From NCBI GenBank assembly GCA_900660155.1, contig CABFPE010000614.1, positions 204,206 through 268,205 on the forward strand: a stretch of DNA of 64,000 bases, read 5' to 3'. This document shows positions 57,101 through 64,000 of the stretch, piece after piece. The notes beneath the pieces are model-generated. The model was not told the origin of the DNA. It did not search any database and saw nothing but the letters and a program-made list of their open reading frames with translations. The first letter of the stretch is position 1, and each line of letters starts with the position of its first letter. A program made the translations under genes and the position numbers. This DNA comes from Hofstenia miamia. Lineage: Eukaryota; Xenacoelomorpha; Acoela; Hofsteniidae.

Positions 57101-57247
57101 AAACAAAAGCAAGATCTAATCGCTGGATTCAAGAAACAAATGCGCTTGATTGATTTGCTCAAGAGACAAAGAATGCACATTGAAGCGGCTAAGATGCTGC
57201 AGTTTACGGAAGAGGAATTTGTTAGAGCTTTAGATTTGGGGTCTTAA
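50883..57247 (+). CDS. TEX9: TEX9-like coiled-coil protein, four coding exons
   Basis: The host gene is built from exons 50883-51174, 54652-54905, 56205-56414 and 56963-57247, giving 346 codons plus stop. All introns are GT-AG; intron 1 is phase 1, introns 2 and 3 are phase 0. From memory of vertebrate TEX9 (about 390 residues), the matching blocks are EYIRLNAELEAKTADLL (residues 19-34), LGTDATMRFLKAKL (144-157), GNATEVRLNRA (about 248-258) and a conserved C-terminus with GFKKQMRLIDLLKRQRMHIE (306-325) and TEEEF. Residues 145-320 are largely heptad-like coiled coil. TEX9 is expressed in testis and appears in sperm/cilium gene sets; its molecular role is poorly known. The N-terminus is shorter than in vertebrates. 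The gene looks intact. Confidence 0.92.
51620..52630 (+). mobile_element. piggyBac-type transposon remnant in TEX9 intron 1
   Basis: A TTAA at 51616-51619 precedes CACTAGAAGAACTAGGCGGG, close to the CCCTAGAA-type ends of piggyBac elements. Downstream, plus-strand pieces match the transposase start: an acidic Asp/Ser/Glu-rich N-terminus (about 51900-52060), FNVGRTQTRN, a KRMVEIIVQNTNSW helix (52262-52300), and LVDEFKKNCIGSCNPHISLT followed by IDQ (52510-52575). The frame shifts several times and the catalytic C-terminal half and right end are absent, so it is dead. Confidence 0.65.
52641..53645 (-). mobile_element. Tc1/mariner remnant in TEX9 intron 1
   Basis: On the minus strand the transposase begins MPRVADCLRERIIQLHNEKK (from 53483), an N-terminal helix-turn-helix segment. 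SPKATAVELHKALF follows (about 53240), then the second catalytic-domain block MMVWSAVKFDGTRSMARVDG (52926-52867) and SAKYVTTLKDFL. The PIENLW end of the family is missing and frames are broken. A Tc1-like terminal motif, TAGTGTCCGAAAACTTTTGA, lies at 53614-53633. Confidence 0.75.
53646..54651. other. TEX9: Rest of TEX9 intron 1
   Basis: No coding or repeat signal is recognised between the Tc1/mariner remnant and the exon 2 acceptor. Confidence 0.5.
54652..54905 (+). CDS. TEX9: TEX9 coding exon 2
   Basis: The acceptor ATTTTAG ends at 54651 and the donor CAT|GTACGT starts at 54906. The exon completes codon 98 (Gly) and encodes residues 99-182, including the SLGGTISKLEAKA block and the highly conserved RFLKAKLRVLMEELD start of the coiled coil. 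Confidence 0.92.
54906..56204. other. TEX9: TEX9 intron 2 (1299 bp)
   Basis: This is an AT-rich intron with GT and AG ends. I see no transposon or RNA gene in it. Confidence 0.75.
56205..56414 (+). CDS. TEX9: TEX9 coding exon 3
   Basis: The acceptor TTTTTTAG ends at 56204 and the donor GAG|GTTTAA starts at 56415. The exon encodes residues 183-252, a Glu/Lys/Gln-rich coiled coil ending in GNATE. Its 70-residue length equals the matching vertebrate interval, so no exon seems to be missing. Confidence 0.92.
56415..56962. other. TEX9: TEX9 intron 3 (548 bp)
   Basis: This is a short AT-rich intron with GTTTAA donor and TTTTTAG acceptor. No other feature is seen. Confidence 0.8.
56963..57247 (+). 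CDS. TEX9: TEX9 coding exon 4 with stop
   Basis: The acceptor ATTTTTAG ends at 56962 and the TAA stop is at 57245-57247. The exon encodes residues 253-346, from VRLNRAVEDL to the conserved C-terminal block LIDLLKRQRMHIEAAKML and FTEEEF, the most conserved part of the family. Confidence 0.95.
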   Translation, partial: VRLNRAVEDLQRYKSQLDRANQRNKDSADGDKRRLEQALANNKRLEKQKQDLIAGFKKQMRLIDLLKRQRMHIEAAKMLQFTEEEFVRALDLGS

Positions 57248-57519
57248 TTTTGAGTTTATTGAACCTCTGGCCTACTGGGCTTTAGTTTGTACGGAACATT
57301 CTTATTTATATCAAAATACTTTCTATACCAAATTGAATTCGCAATTAGTCACTGTCAAGTTTTGACATTTTTGAAATTTGATGATTTTGATTTTTAAGTT
57401 GAATTAGTATTTCCAATCACATTAGTTGAGAAAATGTTTTTAATCCAATTTTGTAAATATGTGAATATTGATATGTATTATATTTGTGTAAATATATTCA
57501 GTCGTAGTGTTCTTTATCA

Positions 57520-57525
57520 ATTAAA
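57520..57525 (+). terminator. TEX9: Candidate TEX9 poly(A) signal ATTAAA
   Basis: ATTAAA lies about 270 bases after the TEX9 stop codon, in a T-rich region typical of 3' UTRs. It is the common variant of AATAAA. Confidence 0.4.
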
Positions 57526-57884
57526 CTTAAACGGCCCGGAAATTTTTGAAAATGATTCAAATTCCTAGGACAAAATTTCAAAAACGATTAACCACAATGC
57601 TCATTGAAAGCACCACGTGATAAAGGAGAGTCTGCACTTTCTTTTTGCTCTTGATGCGCGAGCTGAATATCCCAACTAGTTCACTAAATTATAACAACAG
57701 CACATAAATTTCCATATATTACTGTGGTTAAGATTTCTGTAATGCTAAGAGTTTCCTCAACATAGGGAGACTTCTCTTAACTGTTTCTTGACATTTTCGT
57801 AATCTAATATACAATTCCGATTAAATATTCATCTTCTTTCCTTCCATTTTAGCATTGAAACAGGTATTTTCTAACCGAGACTTG

Positions 57885-58228
57885 ATATGAGTGGTAATTT
57901 CACAGATATCATTTCCAAGATCGAAGTTGGGAGTAATTACAACATCGGGTGGAATTTCAACTCAGTCAAACATTGAACAAATTGGATTTTTTAAGATAGC
58001 AGCCTTAATTGAAGTAATTAGGTTATCAACCGTTATATATTTCGCCTGAATACGCATGGTGCAATGATTTATAGCAATCACAATCCATCATTAATTTTTA
58101 AGTTTTTTTCTTAATTTTAATGAAATGAGGCCAAATGTGACTTTTATGACATTTCAGCCACAAATATTAAGCTGACTGCAAAATATACCAACAAAAAAAT
58201 ATGACTTGTATGCATTTTGGTTGCCCTA
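57885..58228 (-). mobile_element. hAT-type fragment, inverted copy of the element at 58683
   Basis: Read on the minus strand from 58228, it begins TAGGGCAACCAAAATGCATA. It is the reverse-complement match of the left part of 58683-59335, including CAATCACAATCCA against GGATTGTGACAG and AAGATAGCAGCCTTAATTGA against its inverted partner near 59205. So the two copies face away from each other around a 450-bp spacer. Confidence 0.8.
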
Positions 58229-58270
58229 ATTATTAATGAAGATCAACTAGTGTTTTGCATTTTTAGATTT

Positions 58271-58341
58271 AACGCGGCCCGCCCGCCCGCTCGTTGGAAT
58301 TCACCGAGCACCCACGGGCGACCCGGTCCGCCCGCTATCTA
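58271..58341. repeat. GC-rich patch, CCCGCCCGCC type
   Basis: About 70 bases of GCGGCCCGCCCGCCCGCTCG-like sequence stand out in AT-rich DNA. Similar patches occur at 61427-61515 and, very short, at 43328-43342 (GGCCGGGCGGGCATG). They look like worn ends of a hAT family with GGGCGGGC termini. Confidence 0.5.
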
Positions 58342-59334
58342 TTGAGAAAAACGTAAAATACTAAGAAATAAATCAAAATGCATAAAAGTACTATAGAATT
58401 TTGTCTTTTGGTGAGAAACTTCTTACGACTCATATAAAATATATTAATTCTATCAAATATCTAGGGATGTGCTAGAATCCGGATATCCGGTATGCGGTAA
58501 AATTTAACTTTTTTATCAGATAATATATTCTGAGATAAAACTTGAATTTCTGAGGAAAAAGTTACATTTTTTCCAAAAAAATGGACGTTGTCATGCAACA
58601 AAACAAATTTTTTGCCATCATGAAGTAGTCTATATAATAATTATTTATTTTCATTCGCAAGAAGTTGTTCTTCATTAAAAATTAGGGCAACCAAAAATCA
58701 TAAAAGTCAATTTTTTTCTGTTCTGTTTTGCAGTCTGCTTAAATTTTGATAGTTTTCAGACCACGAGTGCAGTTAAATAGGAAGTATAAAGTCGTAGAAA
58801 GTCATATTTTTGTTTTTTAAAAAATACGGTAATTCTTGCTAAAATATCCTAAAAGTAATGTGTTGGCATAACTTCATTAAAATTAAGAAAAAAACTTAAA
58901 AAATACTGGATTGTGACAGCTTCAAATCATTTGAACTAAGACATTTATACTCATTCAATGTCAATTAATGTACTTCCTGGCCTAACTCCCGAGAAGTTTA
59001 ATTGCTAGCTAGTTGTTGACCCAACTGGACCCACTGGTCAACGCGTTTCTGGGACTGGCCATATATGCTGACAGCTGAAAATATATGAATGGAACTTTAT
59101 ACATTATTATTTCATGGATTCTGCAAGGCGCATGTGTTGCAGAATTGTACCATGCCTATTCAGGCAAAATAAATGAGGGTTTACCATCTAATTGCTTTAA
59201 TTAAGGCTGCTATCATAAAAAGTCACATTTGTTCAATCTTTGACAGAGTTGAAATACCATCAGATGCTGTTATTACTCCCATCTTTGATCTTTGAAATGA
59301 TACCTGTGAGATAATCACCTATATCAAGCTACAG

Positions 59335-60460
59335 AAGAATGGCGATCAACAATAAATGATAATGAATACTCAGCAATTGCTTGCTTAGACCTCTCGAAAG
59401 CTTTCGATTCCATAGACCGCAGTATTTTACTACAAAAAGTTAAACTTCTAGGTTTTCTAATGACAGCATATGTCTTATCTCCAGTTACTTATATAATCGC
59501 ATTCAAATAATTAAAATGAATGAATCTTTTTCAGATTGGGTATGCACTAAAAATGGGGTTCCTCACGGTACAATTTACATCAATGATTTGTCCGAGCAAG
59601 TAAAACGTGACGTTATACAATATGCAGATGACACAATATTATTTCATTCTAATAAATTTCCCGAAAAAGCGGTTCAAACTCTTGAAACAAACTGTGCTTT
59701 TCTTGCTAAATATTTTGCTTCCATAAAACTAAGAGTAAATCCACTAAAAACTCAATTCTGTATTGTTAAATCAAAAACTATATCTACTGATACTTGAAAA
59801 TACAAACTTAATTTCAACGGCATTCAAATAAAACAGGTTGAGTCTTTTAAGTACCTCGGAATAATTTTTGACATAAATCTAAATTTTGAAGAGCAACTAA
59901 ATCATGTTATTAGAAAAATGGCCATATCGATTAAAGCAATTAACTTAATTTCTCAAAAACTTCCAACTAAAGGAAAAATTCAATTAATATATGCTCTAAT
60001 ATTAAGTCATTTTAACTATGCCAATACATTCTACACAGATATAAACCGAAAATTTCTCAGGAAATTCCAAGTGCAACTAAATTGGGCTATCAAAATAGCA
60101 GTAAATAATCATAGCTTTAATAAGAATAATGAATATAGAAAAATTTCAAAATTATTTCTACATCCGCAATGTTACATCCATATAAATGTCTTAACGACGT
60201 TCTTCAAAATAGTTAACAATACTTTCCCATACTACAAAAATGACTTTTTTGCTGCAAAATTAGTCAATAAACAAAATAAAAGAACACACATAATTCAACC
60301 TATTAGGTATAAGAAGCGAATAATGAAAAATTCATTTATAAACACAGCTATAAATATGTGGAATGAATTACCAAAATATATTAAACAAATAAGTAGATTA
60401 AAAAACTTTAAAATGGATATTAAAAATATTTTTGCACTTATAATATAACAAACTGAAATG
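59335..60460 (+). mobile_element. LINE insertion, CR1-like, 5'-truncated
   Basis: It starts inside the RT: YSAIACLDLSKAFDSIDRSI, then the SYLYNRIQIIKM and SDWVCTKNGVPHGT blocks, then IYINDL and the catalytic QYADDTILFH (59620-59650). The usual residues between GVPHGT and YINDL are missing. The thumb block SFKYLGIIFDINLNFEEQLN follows, and a long C-terminal region (59918-60448) ends with NTAINMWNELPKYIKQISRL, typical of the CR1/L2/Rex1 group. There are two frame breaks, near 59465 and 59797. The C-terminal frame of 176 codons is intact, so it is younger than its host element. Confidence 0.9.
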
Positions 60461-60766
60461 GCGAGGTTATAAATTTTATAATTTTGATTACTCTATAAAT
60501 AGAAACTAGCAATCATCATAGCCCAAGTTAACCACTTTTTATTTGTAAATATTCGTTGTTTACTTTTTTTGTTTAGTTTTGTATTACTTTCTTGACGTTT
60601 TCAGAATTTGTTATCAGTATTTCTATTTATTGTTAAAACAATTTCTGAATATAGATTTTTCTTCTTCCTCGATTAGAAAATATCGGTTTCACTGCTATCA
60701 TCATTATAGTATAATGGAAGGAAAGGGGATGGACATTTAAACGGAATTGTACGACAAGTTTTGAAA

Positions 60767-60892
60767 CTGTCAAGCAACATTTCAGTTGAGAGATGTTTCT
60801 CTATGCTAAAAAAACTCTTAGGATATGACAGAAATATTAACCACAGTAATATTTGGACATTTATGTGCTGTTATTATAATTTAGTGAAGTAG
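60767..60892 (+). pseudogene. hAT transposase dimerisation domain remnant
   Basis: The frame reads LSSNISVERCFSMLKKLLGY followed by DRNINHSNIW and a stop. This is the hAT C-terminal dimerisation pattern (SxxxERxFS, then R-N-L--N---). It sits just inside the right end of the inner hAT element, where the transposase C-terminus belongs. Confidence 0.8.
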
Positions 60893-61426
60893 GTTGGTTT
60901 GAAAAATTAACTTTTCATTATACAAGTTTTTGTACTTGTTTTATATCTTGTTCTCAGTAATAGAAAACCGGTTTATATTGCTTAAATTGATTATTTTGAA
61001 TGATGGTTGGTCTTATTTTAGGGCCATATTTAACTAAATTCCGTCATATTTTATCTCAAAAATGAGGTCATATTTTGTTTTTTAAAGTCATATTTCTGGT
61101 TGCCCTAGTAATAATTGAACAATATGTTATCTGGTATCCGGCAGCCGGCAGTCAAATTATCCAGAATTATCCGGGTATCCCGTATATTAAATTCACTATC
61201 CGGATCCCATTCTTACAAATATCATGCATAGAGATTAATGTTTTGCATTTCTTTCATTTTATAACAGCAAATGTACAACAAAATTTAAATATTTTTGTGA
61301 TAAAAGCATTAATTTCGCGGAAATTATTAAATTTCTTTTTCAAAAGCAGAAAAAGCTTACGTCATTACAGCATATTATCTTTTGATTATAACAGACTTTA
61401 TTTGAGCAGGCATAACATATGCCCGG

Positions 61427-61515
61427 TTATTTGAGCGCCCGATGCCCGCCCACCCGGTTACAGTAATGCCCGGTGTCCACCCTCCTTTCTGCCCGGCGGG
61501 CACGGGCGGCCCGGA
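61427..61515. repeat. GC-rich patch, GCCCGGCGGGCACGGGCGGC type
   Basis: About 90 bases of high GC inside the right arm of the outer hAT element, similar to 58271-58341. It may be a small inserted non-autonomous element of a GGGCGGGC-ended family. Confidence 0.5.
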
Positions 61516-61800
61516 GATGCCTTCAAAACACTAAGAACAACCTCATTTCTCAATTAATATCGACCTCATGCGAATGAAAATAAATAAATATTAAATAGAC
61601 TACGGCATGATATGTCAGAAAAACATGTTTTGTTGCATGGCAACTTCGATATCACAGATAAAAAAAAATTTTCCTCGAAATTTCCATTTTTAAATCAGTA
61701 TTTCTCCGAATTTGTTATCCGGTAAACAAGTTAATTTTTTCACGGATATCCGGATCCGATTGTGTAATTGCCAATTTTACCGGATTCCGGCACATCCCTA

Positions 61801-63058
61801 ATATAAACAAATTTATCGATATGCTTCTTACATTCTTTTAAATAAAAGTTTATTTTTTCGAATCTATATATTTTAGAAATAGCTTACGGTTTCATGTTTT
61901 TTTATACTTGTGCAACAAACATTGATCTTGTTAGTAATTAATGATTTTCTAAGTTTGATTTCTTGCAATGCTTTGGTTTATTAATTGCGCTTGTGGTAAA
62001 ATAATGATTTTTCAATATCTTAGTTGCCTTTTGAAGTCAAATTACCAATGCTGTAACAGTGTTTTTAGCCCCATTACAATGGATATCAAAGCGGCGTGAT
62101 ATTGATACTAGAAGTCTGTCAGTAGCCAACGACATTGTAAAAATGAAATTCTAGATGGGTTGGGAGCCCAGTGGCAAGAAAATTTTAAATATAGCTATTA
62201 ATTTGTTCTATCGTTGATTTGTGTTTTGTATTAATTTAATTGTTGCTGTGCTTGACCTATTTGAAAGTGAATCACGGTTGGCATTCTTATTCAACCATTA
62301 GAAAGTTTATATGTAGCCTACTGCGGGTTCGTGGTTTCGTCGTGTTGATAACATGCTTTCTGTTGTATGACCAAAATTTTCAATTCACACTAATCATTTG
62401 AATTTTGATAGATAGTTGATTTAATTAATGCTTTTGAAATAACGATAATATGAAGCACGAATAAAGTAGGGTCTTACGTTTTCCTTTGTGATATCCTAAC
62501 TTTTAGCGACAAAATTTGAATTAATGGCATCAATTTTCCCCTTTTGCACAACTCCTGTTCTTGTTAATGTTGATTTTAGAGTTAGCTAAAACATTAATTT
62601 ACTGATTTTGAGATTTGGAAAAGCGGGTTTTTTGCCATTTCTCCTCAACTAAATAAGAAATAGACTTGAAATATTGGCCACACATTCGAAATTTAATTTT
62701 TTAAGAAGTAAATATTTAATTCTAAATCAGAAATTAGCATTTGATAAAGCTGTTATTTAAATACCCAGCACCTGAGGATGTCGTTAGGGAATACTGATAG
62801 CAATACACTGCCATCATTAGCTGCTTTTGGTAATCTGGTGTGAAGGTTGGTTTTTGTATATTCTTAATGCGTGGGTTATTTGGCAGCTTGCCCATACAGT
62901 GCTACAATATAAACTATTGTATAAAATGGGACATTTATACAGTGGCTCCAGTTCAGCTTCACTGAAGCCCTGTGATTAATCTTCGAAGCAAAAAGAGCAT
63001 TCTTGAATTTCTGTTAGTTTATTTAGAAATAATTACATACACTAGATTACAGACAAAG
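61801..63058. other. No gene recognised
   Basis: CpG is still common to about 62.8 kb, then thins out. Only short frames occur. Confidence 0.55.
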
Positions 63059-63545
63059 TGCTTCCTTAACAAAAACAGCTAATCTTGGCTATTTTTAAGT
63101 CATTGAAAATGAAAATCACATCAAAAATTGTTGATTGATTCTGGTTTGTGAGATATGGCAAAGTGCTTTTTTGCCAATTTCCACAAAAAGGTTAATATTG
63201 TCACACCAGCAATTGTAACTACTTCTGTACGCCACTAAGTATTGATGCACACATATCACATGCAGAATGACATTTTGACATTTGCCACTACAAGTATATG
63301 CTTGCCTCATCTGTTGATTAACTTTTTAGGCTAATACTCACACACTTTGATGTGAATTACATTGTTAATGTTCATGAAATGTCTTAGTGTGTACTAATGA
63401 TTTCCTGTATATTGCTTTGGCACGAGTACCAAAAATACATGTCTGTCTATCTCGAAAGCAGTAGCCAATTAGATTTTTTCACGGCCAAATTAAAACTCAG
63501 CAACCCAAAATTAGCCAAGATTGACTGTTTTTGTTAGGGGAACAA
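63059..63545. repeat. MITE-like element with inverted ends of about 40 bp
   Basis: The left arm TGCTTCCTTAACAAAAACAG and on to about 63098 matches the reverse complement of the right arm ending at 63545. For example, AACAAAAACAGCTAATCTTG pairs with AAGATTGACTGTTTTTGTTA, with a few mismatches. The span is about 490 bp and has no coding capacity. Confidence 0.65.
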
Positions 63546-64000
63546 TTTCTTTTTGAAAAATTGCAGACCAGTGTTATTAAACAATAATTTTCCATCCAAA
63601 ATATACTCTGCCCTATGAGAAAAATATCTCATCAGAATTGCATTAAACATAGGGTCCTTTTGGTGACAACAATTCATTATCTTCTTAAAATTATTGTCTT
63701 TTTTATTAATAATTATTTGAACACCAAAATTGTTTGGACAATAAATAATTAAAACTACATTGATGATGGATGGATATTGGCAAATGTGTATCTGAAAAGG
63801 TAGAAGTAAGTTATGATGTAATGATATATTGAAAAATATTTGTAAGCTTGATTAAACCTAGAACAACCTTGCTCTGAAGCAATGAATAACTACCTTGCTA
63901 GTGAGAATTGTCACTATTAAAAAATCAATAAAGTTTATTGCAAAAAGCTTTTTTGAAGAAACAGATAGTATTTTAAAGAATAAGATATTTAATATAACAA
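63546..64000. other. CpG-free AT-rich stretch, no gene
   Basis: No CpG is seen here, and no repeat or gene is recognised up to the window edge. Confidence 0.6.

Larger units (their letters stand above)
58683..61107 (+). mobile_element. Inner hAT-type element, interrupted by a LINE
   Basis: The left tip TAGGGCAACCAAAAATCATA (58683) and right tip CATATTTCTGGTTGCCCTA (ending at 61107) are imperfect inverted repeats. Near the right side the hAT dimerisation block is readable (60767-60892). A LINE insertion fills 59335 to about 60460. The transposase core is not recognisable, so the element is inactive. Confidence 0.75.
58462..61800. mobile_element. Outer hAT-type element with long inverted ends
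   Basis: The left end TAGGGATGTGCTAGAATCCG (58462) and the right end CCGGATTCCGGCACATCCCTA (finishing at 61800) are inverted copies. The similarity extends, with wear, over about 220 bp per side (for example CATGCAACAAAACAAATTTT near 58594 against its partner near 61630). TAGGG-type tips fit hAT elements. A second hAT element (58683-61107) is inserted in it. I found no clean 8-bp target repeat. Confidence 0.7.

Noticed and set aside
37490-64000. The right part of the window as contamination or horizontal transfer
   Set aside because: A solo LTR of the left-side family with a clean CTAT target repeat sits in the right part, so both parts share a genome. A misjoin of two regions of that genome is not excluded.

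Overview
The window is AT-rich animal DNA, almost certainly from an invertebrate. It has spliced introns, a recognisable metazoan host gene (TEX9) and a dense mix of LTR elements, LINEs and DNA transposons. Bacterial signals (operons, Shine-Dalgarno sites, CRISPR) are absent. An arthropod is my guess, but nothing here fixes the phylum.

Region 1 (1 to about 25.4 kb) is a graveyard of Ty3/Gypsy-type LTR elements. Element C (1-3210, minus) is a pol fragment, split by an inserted LTR of another family. Element A (6070-13847, minus) lies between 4-bp direct repeats ATAA and carries gag, pol, an envelope-like 3' region and LTRs. Element B (14628-25393, plus) is a related copy with an extra unrecognised 3' reading frame of about 2 kb. 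All are broken in many places. Single Ns and a 9-N gap flanked by duplicated sequence (about 3.6, 15.7 and 17.5 kb) look like assembly scars.

Region 2 (25.4-37.5 kb) has no gene I can support. It holds a solo LTR with a 4-bp target duplication (29884-30776) and a tandem array of very short LTR elements of TRIM type (30971-32767, containing a 750-N gap).

Region 3 (37.5-62.8 kb) begins at a sharp change in base composition: CpG goes from very rare (roughly one per kb in the 12 kb before it) to common. This region holds the only convincing host gene, TEX9 (four coding exons, 50883-57247, plus strand, 346 codons). Around and inside it are two fossils with a hepadnavirus-like reverse transcriptase and RNase H, two LINE fragments, two Tc1/mariner remnants, a piggyBac remnant, a MITE with 47-bp perfect inverted ends and a nested hAT complex. 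One fossil carries a solo LTR of the same family as the Region 1 LTRs. Aligning the two shows CpG in Region 3 where Region 1 has CpA or TpG. This argues for one genome with regional, methylation-like CpG decay, not contamination.

Region 4 (62.8-64 kb) drifts back to CpG-poor sequence and holds one MITE-like inverted repeat.

No pathway or gene cluster is present. The biology here is one sperm/cilium-associated coiled-coil gene in a CpG-preserved domain, set beside a CpG-eroded transposon domain.
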